From NCBI GenBank assembly GCA_043747835.1, contig JAYTOK010000032.1, positions 1 through 64,000 on the forward strand: 64,000 bases of DNA. Reading direction: 5' to 3'. Source of the DNA: CADEED01 sp043747835. GTDB lineage: Bacteria; Pseudomonadota; Gammaproteobacteria; Steroidobacterales; Steroidobacteraceae. Below, in pieces: positions 7,023 to 14,524 of this stretch. Below the pieces are notes generated by a model. It saw nothing but the letters and a program-made list of their open reading frames with translations, was not told the DNA's origin and made no database searches. The translations under genes and the position numbers were made by a program. Every line of letters starts with the position of its first letter. The first letter of the stretch is position 1.

Positions 7023-8405
7023 ATGCTCTCTCCAGCGCGAAATGCGCTCATGACCGTTCTGCTGCTCGCGGGCAATGCGAACGCGGCGGATCTCGTCCCC
7101 GCGGCGGCGAAAAACCTGGACGCGTATTTCGACGCGCTGGCTCGCGAGAGTCTTGCGAACGGCAGCATCGCGATCAGCGAGAAAGGCGTCGTCAAATACC
7201 AGCGCTCCGTCGGCTTCGCGTCGATCACGCCGCGCGGCATGGAACTCGCGGACACCAACACGCGCTACCGCATCGGCTCCGTCACGAAGCTGTTCACCGC
7301 GGCGCTCACGATGCAGCTCGTCGAGCGCGCGAGCATCACGCTCGACAGCAGGCTCGCCGAGTTCTACCCGGAACTGCCGCACGCACTCGACATCACGTAT
7401 CGCGACCTGCTCCAGCATCGCAGCGGCCTGTCGAACTACACGGAAGCCGCGGGCTTCGAGCTGTGGCGCAGACAGCCGAAGCCGCGCGCCGAACTGCTGA
7501 AGCTCATCGCCGACGGCGGCGCGCGCTTCGCGCCGCGCGAGCGTCTCGAGTACAACAACTCGAACTACCTGCTGCTCGGCTACGTCCTCGAGAAGATCTA
7601 CGACAAGCCCTACGCCGACATCGTCGACAAGCGCATCGTCGGCAAGGTTCCGCTCACGCGCACCGAGTCCGGCGCGGAATTTGGCGCGCTGCCCGTCTCT
7701 TACGAAAAGACGCCGCAAGGCTGGAAGGTTGTCGCATCGACGGATCCCGCGTTGCACGGCGGCGCTGGCTCGCTGACGTCGACACCGACCGATCTCGTGC
7801 GCTTCATCGGCGCACTGTTCGCGGGGCGAGTAGTCAGCCAGCAGAGTCTCGCGTCGATGCGCGATCAGAGCGTGGGTACGGGCCTGGGGCTCTGGGCTTA
7901 CAACGTCGCGGGAAAGACGGGACTCGGCCATGGCGGTGCGATCGAATCGTTCCGCGCCTGCGTATTCCACTTCCCGGAGCAGAAGATTTCGATCGCGTAC
8001 GCGACGAACGCGCCGGTCCTGTCGATGAGCGAGATCGTCGACGAGGTGCTGGCGCTCGTCTTCGACGGTCGGCGCAAGCCACCTGCATACGCGCCCCTCA
8101 CGCTGAGCGAATCGCAGCAGAAGTCTTACGCCGGCGTCTGGCGCTCGGCGGAAGGAATGCCGAAGCGCACTTCGTTCCGACAGTTCCGCCCACCCGATTC
8201 CCCGATCGAACTCGAAGTCGTGGGGAGCGCGAGTGGCCCGGTCGCACGCATCCAGAACACCGAACTACCGCTCGTCGCATTCGGCGACGGCGAATTCTTC
8301 ATCCGCGAGACGGGCTACTTCCTGCGCTTCGATTCCGACGAGCTCGTCGTGCGCGGTCCGGACTACGCGTACTACCTGAAGAAGGATCTCAGGAAGGCAG
8401 AATGA
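7023..8405 (+). CDS. Serine hydrolase of the class C beta-lactamase/PBP4-like superfamily (cassette A)
   Basis: 460 aa with an N-terminal signal peptide (cleavage near NANAADL, residue 22). The SxxK motif is SVTK (86-89), the second motif YNN at 177-179 and the third HGG in GLGHGG near residue 305, so the active-site set is complete. The region after about residue 355 is a separate C-terminal domain of beta character. Predicted periplasmic or outer-surface amidase/esterase; a true beta-lactamase activity cannot be inferred from motifs. It follows the BlaI-M56 pair after a terminator, so it may have its own promoter while still belonging functionally to that cassette. Its last 17 nt overlap the convergent oxidoreductase gene. 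Confidence 0.85.
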   Translation: MLSPARNALMTVLLLAGNANAADLVPAAAKNLDAYFDALARESLANGSIAISEKGVVKYQRSVGFASITPRGMELADTNTRYRIGSVTKLFTAALTMQLVERASITLDSRLAEFYPELPHALDITYRDLLQHRSGLSNYTEAAGFELWRRQPKPRAELLKLIADGGARFAPRERLEYNNSNYLLLGYVLEKIYDKPYADIVDKRIVGKVPLTRTESGAEFGALPVSYEKTPQGWKVVASTDPALHGGAGSLTSTPTDLVRFIGALFAGRVVSQQSLASMRDQSVGTGLGLWAYNVAGKTGLGHGGAIESFRACVFHFPEQKISIAYATNAPVLSMSEIVDEVLALVFDGRRKPPAYAPLTLSESQQKSYAGVWRSAEGMPKRTSFRQFRPPDSPIELEVVGSASGPVARIQNTELPLVAFGDGEFFIRETGYFLRFDSDELVVRGPDYAYYLKKDLRKAE

Positions 8406-9366
8406 TCGAAGCGCCCGTCGTCTTGCGCGCTTCGAGATCGCGATGCGCCTGCGCGGCCTCAGCCAGTTTGTAGCGCTGCCGCACCTCGATCTTCAGCCAC
8501 TTCTTCTTCACTGCGCCGAACACCTCGCGCGCGAGGCTCTCGAGATCGCCACGCGATACCGTGTAGTCGTAAAGCGTCGGGCGCGTGAGGTAGAGCGAGC
8601 CGCGCTTCACGAGTTCGGCCGGAGAAAACGGCGGCACCGGACCCGACGCGCTGCCGTAGAGAACCAGGATGCCGCGGCGGCGCAGGCAATCGAGCGATTC
8701 GGTGAAGGTGTCCTTTCCCACCGCGTCGTAGACGACGTGCGCGCCCGCGCCTTTGCTGATCTTCCGCACGCAAGCCACGACATCGTCGCGGCCGCGGATC
8801 AGCACGTGGCGAGCGCCATTCTTCTTCGCGAGCGCCGCCTTCTCCTGGCTGCCCACGACGCCGATGATCGTCGCACCCAGCGCCTTGCCCCACTGACAGA
8901 GCATGAGGCCGACGCCGCCCGCCGCGGCGTGCACGACGACGACATCGCCCTTGCGCACGCGATAGGTGTGGCGGAGTAGATAGCAGGCAGTCGTGCCCTT
9001 CAGCATGAGCACGGCGGCGTGCTCGTCGCTCACGCCTTTCGGAATCTTCACGAGCCGCGCCGCCGGCACGTTGCGCAGTTCGCTGTAGGAGCCCGGCGTC
9101 GAGTGCACGTATGCCACGCGATCGCCGACACGGAAACCGCGCACCTTCTTTCCGACGGCCGTGATCACGCCCGCCGCTTCGCGGCCGAGCCCGGCCGGCA
9201 TCTGCTGCGCGTAGAGACCCGAGCGATCGTAGACATCGATGTAGTTGAGTCCGATCGCGGTGTGCCGCACCTGCGCCTCATCCGCGGCGGGCGCGGCCAC
9301 GTCGACCTCTTCGAGTCGCATGACCTCGGGACCGCCGGCTTCGGCAATACGGATGGCGCGTGACAT
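8389..9366 (-). CDS. qor: NADPH:quinone oxidoreductase, MDR superfamily
   Basis: 325 aa zinc-independent medium-chain reductase. It starts MSRAIRIAEAGGPEVMRLEE after a GGGAG ribosome-binding site. The GroES-like domain includes NYIDVYDRSGLY and GREAAGVI. The nucleotide-binding motif is HAAAGGVGLMLCQ (about 145-157). No structural zinc cysteines are seen, as expected for QOR-type enzymes. It should transfer one or two electrons from NADPH to quinones in the cytoplasm. I rejected the longer frame reaching 9600, because its extra N-terminus is antisense to the ammonium transporter gene. It starts 17 nt after the ammonium transporter stop on the same strand. Confidence 0.9.
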   Translation of the reverse strand: MSRAIRIAEAGGPEVMRLEEVDVAAPAADEAQVRHTAIGLNYIDVYDRSGLYAQQMPAGLGREAAGVITAVGKKVRGFRVGDRVAYVHSTPGSYSELRNVPAARLVKIPKGVSDEHAAVLMLKGTTACYLLRHTYRVRKGDVVVVHAAAGGVGLMLCQWGKALGATIIGVVGSQEKAALAKKNGARHVLIRGRDDVVACVRKISKGAGAHVVYDAVGKDTFTESLDCLRRRGILVLYGSASGPVPPFSPAELVKRGSLYLTRPTLYDYTVSRGDLESLAREVFGAVKKKWLKIEVRQRYKLAEAAQAHRDLEARKTTGASIILPS

Positions 9367-9383
9367 TGAATCTCCCGGTTGCG

Positions 9384-10712
9384 TTACGGAGAGTATCCCC
9401 GCTCGCCGTGCTCCGCGAGATCGAGACCTTCCGTCTCTTTCTCTTCCGACACGCGCAGTCCGAACACGAGGTCCATCAGCTTGAGGATCAGCCACGTCAA
9501 CACGGCACACCACGCGGCGGCCGCGAGCACGCCAAGTGCCTGCACGCCCAATTGCGCACCGATGCTCTGCTGCACGGAGAAACCTGTGCCTCCCAGCCAC
9601 GCCGCGGCGAACACGCCCGTCAACAGCGTTCCGATCACGCCGCCCACACCGTGCACGGGCGAGACGTCGAGCGAGTCGTCGATGTGCAGCTTGCGCTTGA
9701 GGAGCTGCGTCGCGAAGAAGCAGACCGTGCCCGCGGTGAGACCGATCACGACAGCGCCCATCGGACCGACGAAGCCGGACGCGGGTGTGATCGTGCCGAG
9801 ACCCGCGACCATGCCGGTGACGACGCCGAGCATCGATGGCTTACCGTACTTCTTCCACTCGATGAACATCCACGCGAGCGCGCCGGCCGACGCGCCCATG
9901 TGCGTCGTCAGCATCGCCATCCCCGCGGAGCCGTTCGCCGCGAGCGCGCTGCCCGCGTTGAAGCCGAACCAACCTACCCAGAGCATGCCCGCGCCGGTGA
10001 CCGTGAATGGCAGACTGTGCGGCGCCATCGCCGTTTGCGGAAAGCCGCGACGGTGCCCGAGCACCAGTGCGCAGACCAGCGCGGAAACACCGGCGCTCAC
10101 GTGCACGACGATGCCGCCGGCAAAGTCCATCACGCCGAGCTTCGCGAGCCAGCCGCCGCCCCACACCCAGTGCGCGAGCGGTACATAGACGAGCAATAGC
10201 CAGAGCGCCGTGAAGCCGAGCACCGCGGAAAAGCGCATGCGTTCCGCGAAGCCGCCGATCACGAGTGCCGGAGTGATGATCGCGAAGGTCATCTGGAACA
10301 TGAAGAACAGCGACTCCGGGATCGTGCCCGAGAGCGCGTCGCGCGTGACACCCGACAGGAACACTTTGTCGAGACCGCCGATGAAGGACTGCAAACTACC
10401 GCCGTCGGAGAACGTCAGCGAGTAACCGACCGCGAGCCACAGCAGCGACACGACGCAGGTGATCGCGAAGCACTGCATGAGGACCGAGAGCACGTTCTTG
10501 GAACGCACGAGCCCCGCGTAGAACAACGCGAGCCCGGGAAGAGTCATGAAGAGGACCAGCGCGGTGGCGGCGATGATCCAGGCGGTGTCACCGGCGTTCA
10601 GTGCCGGCGCGGCGGGCGCGTGCGGCGTGTCCGCGACACCCTGCGCAAACGAAAGCAACGGACACAGCAGCAAGCCGAGCGCGGCCGGCGCCCGGTAGAT
10701 AGAAGCACGCAT
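9384..10712 (-). CDS. amt: Ammonium transporter
   Basis: 442 aa. An N-terminal signal-like segment (residues 1-24, ending SFAQG) is followed by about 11 membrane helices starting at DTAWIIAATALVLFMTLPGL. Characteristic Amt sequences include LFYAGLVRSKN, GGIVVHVSAGVSALVCAL and, late in the protein, SPVHGVGGVIGTLL, which together carry the twin pore histidines. It imports ammonium across the inner membrane and is normally gated by PII. It lies directly downstream of glnK on the same strand, the standard glnK-amtB pair, with 168 nt between them holding two hairpins. The last residues (LDLAEHGERGYSP) match the conserved Amt C-terminus that interacts with PII. Confidence 0.95.
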   Translation of the reverse strand: MRASIYRAPAALGLLLCPLLSFAQGVADTPHAPAAPALNAGDTAWIIAATALVLFMTLPGLALFYAGLVRSKNVLSVLMQCFAITCVVSLLWLAVGYSLTFSDGGSLQSFIGGLDKVFLSGVTRDALSGTIPESLFFMFQMTFAIITPALVIGGFAERMRFSAVLGFTALWLLLVYVPLAHWVWGGGWLAKLGVMDFAGGIVVHVSAGVSALVCALVLGHRRGFPQTAMAPHSLPFTVTGAGMLWVGWFGFNAGSALAANGSAGMAMLTTHMGASAGALAWMFIEWKKYGKPSMLGVVTGMVAGLGTITPASGFVGPMGAVVIGLTAGTVCFFATQLLKRKLHIDDSLDVSPVHGVGGVIGTLLTGVFAAAWLGGTGFSVQQSIGAQLGVQALGVLAAAAWCAVLTWLILKLMDLVFGLRVSEEKETEGLDLAEHGERGYSP

Positions 10713-10880
10713 TTTTCGGTCCCCTCGTGTCAGGGGCTTGGAGCCCCACTGTCAATCGATGGCCCGCTGCCCTCCATGAGCACGGACTCTATTTGTGGCT
10801 GTTACCACGGCTCGAACAAACGACCCGTCGCCGGAAGGGCAACGGGCCGTCGTACATCAAATTTGTAGCGGTTCTCCGCC
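10713..10880 (-). other. glnK-amt intergenic region with two hairpins
   Basis: Two stem-loops are visible. 10820-10853 has ACGACCCGT near one end and ACGGGCCGTCGT at the other, an imperfect stem. 10733-10747 is a perfect GGGGCT-TGG-AGCCCC hairpin ending 20 nt before the amt ATG, just upstream of its GAGGGGA ribosome-binding site. Neither has a T-run on the transcribed strand. They may set the glnK:amt expression ratio. I see no gene here. Confidence 0.4.
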
Positions 10881-11219
10881 TTACAGCGCGGAGTTGTCAG
10901 TCTCACCCGTGCGGATGCGAATGACGCGGTCGATGTCGGTGATGAAGATCTTGCCGTCGCCGACCTTGCCGGTCTTCGCGGCTTTCAGGATCGCTTCGAC
11001 CACCTGGTCGACGAGATCGCTGCGAACGGCCACTTCGATCTTGGTCTTCGGGACGAAGTCGACGACGTATTCGGCGCCACGGTACAGCTCGGTGTGACCA
11101 CGCTGGCGGCCGAAACCCTTCACCTCCGTCACCGTCATTCCGGACACGCCAATCTCGGACAGCGCCGCGCGGACGTCGTCGAGTTTGAAAGGCTTGATGA
11201 TGGCGGTGACCAATTTCAT
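10881..11219 (-). CDS. glnK: Nitrogen regulatory protein P-II
   Basis: 112 aa, exact PII length. It starts MKLVTAIIKPFKLDDVRAAL after GGGAGAAGAG; I chose ATG 11219 over the in-frame ATG five codons upstream because of this family-typical start. The T-loop segment RGHTELYRGAEY contains Tyr51, the uridylylation residue. The C-terminal signatures DGKIFITDI and the R-x-R-T-G-E region for ATP/2-oxoglutarate binding are present. The protein senses nitrogen through 2-oxoglutarate and blocks the downstream Amt channel. A sigma-54-type promoter element lies 63-79 nt upstream, indicating NtrC-dependent induction. Confidence 0.96.
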   Translation of the reverse strand: MKLVTAIIKPFKLDDVRAALSEIGVSGMTVTEVKGFGRQRGHTELYRGAEYVVDFVPKTKIEVAVRSDLVDQVVEAILKAAKTGKVGDGKIFITDIDRVIRIRTGETDNSAL

Positions 11220-11281
11220 TTTCTCTTCTCCCAATTCTTTTGGTGATCCTGGTCGCCGACAGCGGCGAGCCTTATTTCAAG

Positions 11282-11298
11282 TGCAGCTTCCGTGCCAG
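11282..11298 (-). promoter_or_regulatory. Sigma-54 (-24/-12) promoter of glnK-amt
   Basis: On the minus strand this reads CTGGCACGGAAGCTGCA, which matches TGGCAC-N5-TTGC with one mismatch and correct GG-to-GC spacing. The predicted transcription start is near 11271, giving a leader of about 50 nt. Upstream inverted repeats (GTGCCAG with CTGGCAC copies between 11292 and 11375) may include NtrC enhancer sites. Confidence 0.75.
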
Positions 11299-11368
11299 TA
11301 TCCCGAAAGCCCGGGATAGCGGCAATTTGGCTTCTGGCACCCCGGATGGAGCCCAGACTGGCCGAAAG

Positions 11369-11384
11369 CTGGCACTAATTTAGC
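11369..11384 (+). promoter_or_regulatory. Possible divergent sigma-54-like promoter before the flavoprotein gene
   Basis: Plus-strand CTGGCACTAATTTAGC has GG (11371-11372) and GC (11383-11384) at the sigma-54 spacing and one mismatch to TGGCAC-N5-TTGC. It would place a start about 70 nt before the flavoprotein ATG. The pairing with the glnK element across a 90-bp gap suggests shared nitrogen control, but the match is weaker. Confidence 0.35.
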
Positions 11385-11466
11385 GCGACGTTTTTGGTGA
11401 CGCCCAACAATAGTGCGGCTGCCGAAAGAGTCGCCCACACATATATATGAGAAGGCACGGAGAGGT

Positions 11467-12789
11467 ATGAATTCGCGCGTGGTGATCGTCGGCGCCGGAC
11501 AGGCGGCGGCGCAAGCGGTGGAGACGCTGCGCAAGCGAGGGCATTCGGGTCCGATCACGCTGATCGGTGACGAAAACCTGCTGCCCTATCAACGTCCGCC
11601 GCTGTCGAAGAAGTACCTGGCAGGCGCGATGGAACGCGACCGGCTGCTGTTCCGCCATGCGCCGCATTACCTCGAACACGCGATCGACCTGCGGCTCGGC
11701 TTCCCGGCCGTGAAGATCGATCGGGCGCGGCAACGCGTCGAGATCGCCGATGGCAGCGCGGTCGAGTACGACGCGCTGTTGCTCGCGACCGGCAGCCACC
11801 CGCGGCGGATCGATCTGCCTGGCGCCCAGCTCGTGGGCGTGCATTCCCTACGGAACGTTGCGGATGTGGATCGACTGCGGGGCGAGCTGGTAGCGGGTCG
11901 GCGTGGCGTGATCATCGGCGGCGGATATATCGGCCTCGAAGTGGCGGCGACGTGCCGGGAGCTCGGGCTTGAGGTCACGGTGCTCGAGGGGGCGGAGCGG
12001 GTGATGGCGCGAGTGGTGTCGCGCGAGGTGTCGACGTTTTATGAGGCGGAGCATGCGCGGCGGGGGGTGAGGATTGTGTGTGGGGCGAGGGTTAGAGGGG
12101 TGGTCGGGGAGAAAGGGGGGAAAGGGGGGAAAGGGGACAGATCTATTTTTCCGGACGGAAAAAAAGATCAGTCCCCTGACGGAAAAAAAGATCAGTCCCC
12201 GGGCAGCGAGCGCGTCGCGGCGGTGCAGCTCGCGGACGGCACGGAGATTCCCGCGGATTTCGTGCTCGTCGCGATTGGCGTGGCGCCCACCGACTCGCTC
12301 GCGCGGGAAGCGGGCCTGGTCTGCGACGACGGCATCGTGGTCGACGAGTACTGTCGCACGTCGGATCCGCGCATCTGGGCCGCCGGCGACTGCGCGCGCC
12401 ATCCGAGCATCCACTACGGACAGCGCGTGCGACTCGAATCCGTCGACCACGCGTTCGAACAGGGAACCTCCGCCGCGCTGAACATGCTCGGCATCGTCAC
12501 GGTCCACGACAAGGTGCCGTGGTTCTGGTCGGATCAGTTCGATCTGAAGATGATCATCGTCGGGCTTTCGAGCGGCTATGACGACATCGTGGTGCGCGGA
12601 GATCCCGCGTCACGGCAGTTCAGCGTCTGCTATCTGCGGGCCGGCGAACTCATCGCGATCGAGACCGTGAACCAGACGAAGGATCAGATGGCGGCGCGGA
12701 AGCTCGTGCCGGCACGAGTCCGGCCGGATCGCGCGCGGCTCGCGGATCCGGCCATTGCGTTGAAGGACTGCGTCACGCCATCGGGTTGA
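11467..12789 (+). CDS. FAD-dependent NAD(P)H:ferredoxin-reductase-type flavoprotein with a repeat-derived insert
   Basis: 440 aa, related to rubredoxin, putidaredoxin and ThcD-type ferredoxin reductases. The N-terminal Rossmann motif is VVIVGAGQAAAQAVETLRKR (residues 4-23). PYQRPPLSKKYLAG follows, then the NAD-binding motif GVIIGGGYIGLEVAA (about 150-165) and the second FAD motif IWAAGDCARHP. It should pass electrons from NAD(P)H to a [2Fe-2S] protein feeding an oxygenase or P450, none of which is adjacent. Residues about 214-245 (GGKGGKGDRSIF and two copies of DGKKDQSP) are low-complexity and encoded by a REP-like palindrome at 12108-12201. They sit in a surface loop of the NAD domain, and the frame is kept. 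ATG 11467 has a GGAGAGG site upstream. Confidence 0.88.
   Translation: MNSRVVIVGAGQAAAQAVETLRKRGHSGPITLIGDENLLPYQRPPLSKKYLAGAMERDRLLFRHAPHYLEHAIDLRLGFPAVKIDRARQRVEIADGSAVEYDALLLATGSHPRRIDLPGAQLVGVHSLRNVADVDRLRGELVAGRRGVIIGGGYIGLEVAATCRELGLEVTVLEGAERVMARVVSREVSTFYEAEHARRGVRIVCGARVRGVVGEKGGKGGKGDRSIFPDGKKDQSPDGKKDQSPGSERVAAVQLADGTEIPADFVLVAIGVAPTDSLAREAGLVCDDGIVVDEYCRTSDPRIWAAGDCARHPSIHYGQRVRLESVDHAFEQGTSAALNMLGIVTVHDKVPWFWSDQFDLKMIIVGLSSGYDDIVVRGDPASRQFSVCYLRAGELIAIETVNQTKDQMAARKLVPARVRPDRARLADPAIALKDCVTPSG
12108..12201. repeat. REP-like palindromic repeat inside a coding sequence
   Basis: A purine-rich run is followed by AAAGGGGACAGATCTATTTT (12130-12149), identical to the left arm of the palindrome at 58832-58875. 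Then come two exact 24-bp tandem units (12154-12177 and 12178-12201), each ending in GATCAGTCCCC and acting as right arms. Because 24 is a multiple of three, the duplication adds eight residues without breaking the frame. Confidence 0.85.
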
Positions 12790-12802
12790 ATCCGCCTCGG
12801 AC

Positions 12803-13426
12803 TCAAGCCACGCGCGCCAACTCAACTTTCGTGAGATCCACGATGCGCGACTTCGCCTGCTCTAGCGCGACGCTGCGCGCTTCCGGTCCGTAGCCGATCT
12901 TCTCCGCGTGAACAAAGGTGACATCGGTAACGCCCATGAATCCAAGCAGGTGGCGCAGGTACGGCTCCTGGAAGTCGATCGCGCTCGCGGGTCCTTCGCT
13001 GTAGAGCCCGCCACGACTCTCGATGACGATCGCGCGCTTGCCGTTGAGCAGACCCTTCGGTCCCGCCGCCGAGTACGAGAACGTCTCGCCCGCGCGCAAC
13101 ACGTAGTCGAACCAGGAACGCAGCGCGGTCGTGACGCCGAAGTTGTACATCGGCGCGCCGATGACGATCGTGTCCGCGGCGCGCAGCTCCGCGAGTAGTT
13201 CGTCGGACAATGTGCGCGCGTCGCGCTCTGTATCCGTCGACGGCGTGCCCCGCACACCATTCAGGGTCGCCACGGTCAGGTGCGGCACCGGCGTCTCGCC
13301 GAGATCGCGGCGAACAATCGCAGCGTGTGGGTTCGCTTCCTGAATCCGCGCGACCGCCTCCTCGACCAGAATCCGGGAGACCGACCCTTCACGGGTGGCG
13401 CTGCTGTTGATCACCAACACGTTCAT
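12803..13426 (-). CDS. azoR: FMN-dependent NADH-azoreductase / quinone oxidoreductase
   Basis: 207 aa flavodoxin-like protein starting MNVLVINSSATREGSVSRIL, with the FMN phosphate loop SSATREGSVSR. PMYNFGVTTALRSWFDYVLR, the AzoR signature for FMN and dimer contacts, follows, and then RGGLYSEGPA. It reduces quinones and azo dyes with NADH in the cytoplasm. I selected ATG 13426 (GGAAGGAG site 8 nt upstream) rather than longer in-frame starts. It is divergent from a LysR-type gene with 113 nt between starts, the common arrangement in which the regulator controls the reductase, often in response to quinones or electrophiles. Confidence 0.9.
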   Translation of the reverse strand: MNVLVINSSATREGSVSRILVEEAVARIQEANPHAAIVRRDLGETPVPHLTVATLNGVRGTPSTDTERDARTLSDELLAELRAADTIVIGAPMYNFGVTTALRSWFDYVLRAGETFSYSAAGPKGLLNGKRAIVIESRGGLYSEGPASAIDFQEPYLRHLLGFMGVTDVTFVHAEKIGYGPEARSVALEQAKSRIVDLTKVELARVA

Positions 13427-13539
13427 GACGACTCCTTCCTGTTGATTTCCGTTGTTCATGGCTGCATGTTGGCGTTCCGAAAAACGCAACGGTAGCCGCG
13501 GAAACTGCGACCCGGTGTCGCTGTTTCAGGAACACAAGC

Positions 13540-14424
13540 ATGGAAATTGAGGATATTCAGGCGTTTGTGGCCGTTGCCGACGCGGGCGGACTGACCCCCG
13601 CGGCCAGCCGGCTCGGAGTGAGCAAATCCATCGTGAGCCGGCGGATCGCGCGGCTCGAGAAGACGCTGCGCGCGCGGCTGCTCACGCGCACGACGCGTGG
13701 CACCTCGCTGACCGAGGCCGGCGCCACGTTCCGCGAACACGCGACGCGCATCGCCAGCGAAGCCGACGCGGCGCGCGACGCCATCGCCACGGATGGAAAG
13801 GTGCGCGGCCGGCTGCGCATCGCGGCGCCGATGTCATTCGGCGCGACGCACTTCGCGCCCGTGCTCGCGGAGCTGGCGACTCGCCATCCCGAGCTCCAGA
13901 TCCAGACCTCGTACAGCGACCGCCGGGTGGACTTGCTCACGGAGGGATTCGACGCGGCGATTCGACTCGGTCAACTCGACGAGTCGAACCTCGTCGCGCG
14001 GCGCATCGCGACCTTCGGCGGTAGTTTGGTCGCGAGCCCGGCCTATCTCGCGAGGCATCCCGTGCCGCGCACGCCGGAAGACCTCGCGGCGCACGAATCC
14101 GTTGCACGCGTGAACGAGGTCTGGCCGCTAGTTCACGACGGCCAGGCGCTCTCGATTCATCCGCGCGCGCGATTCACGACGGATAACGGAGCAGCACTCG
14201 TACCGGCGGTCCTCGCGGGTCTCGGCATCGCGTTGCTGCCGACGTTCCTCGTGAGTGAACACATCGCGAGTGGAGCGATGACGGTGGTCCTGCCCGACTA
14301 CCCGATGCCGGAGGCAGGGGTGTATGTGGTTAGACCGCCGGGCGGCAGCGCGCCGTGCAAGGTGCGCGCGCTGATCGACATCCTGGTCGAGAAATTCGGC
14401 GACGTGAAATGTACGGAGTCCTAA
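13540..14424 (+). CDS. LysR-family transcriptional regulator (divergent to azoR)
   Basis: 294 aa, standard LTTR length. N-terminal winged HTH (MEIEDIQAFVAVADAGGLTP through SRRIARLEKTLRARLLTRTT) and a LysR substrate-binding domain from about residue 88 (GRLRIAAPMSFGATHFAPVL). It belongs to the group near AaeR/CrgA-like regulators with the LLTRTTRGTSLTEAG motif. It probably controls the divergent azoreductase gene. The TAA stop (14422-14424) overlaps the AAAGGGG head of a REP-like repeat. Confidence 0.9.
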   Translation: MEIEDIQAFVAVADAGGLTPAASRLGVSKSIVSRRIARLEKTLRARLLTRTTRGTSLTEAGATFREHATRIASEADAARDAIATDGKVRGRLRIAAPMSFGATHFAPVLAELATRHPELQIQTSYSDRRVDLLTEGFDAAIRLGQLDESNLVARRIATFGGSLVASPAYLARHPVPRTPEDLAAHESVARVNEVWPLVHDGQALSIHPRARFTTDNGAALVPAVLAGLGIALLPTFLVSEHIASGAMTVVLPDYPMPEAGVYVVRPPGGSAPCKVRALIDILVEKFGDVKCTES

Positions 14425-14524
14425 AGGGGTCGGCTCGGGGAAATTGGAGTCAGGCCCTAATTTCGATCACCGTTTTCCGTGGGACTGGCCGAATCGACGA
14501 AATTAGGGCCTGACCCCAATTTCC
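14423..14524. repeat. REP-like repeat with 27-bp inverted arms, forming the 3' end of the patatin gene
   Basis: AAAGGGGTCGGCTC (14423-14436) is followed by a large inverted repeat: left arm 14439-14465, right arm 14498-14524, 27 bp each with one mismatch and a 32-nt loop. The arms contain GTCAGGCCCTAATTTC. The right arm recurs as 26 identical bases at 48932-48957. The hairpin lies within the last 22 codons of the minus-strand patatin-like gene and also supplies its stop codon. Confidence 0.9.

Noticed and set aside
11334..11350. A further TGGCAC motif as a sigma-54 site
   Set aside because: The -12 position reads GG rather than GC, so it fails the essential dinucleotide.
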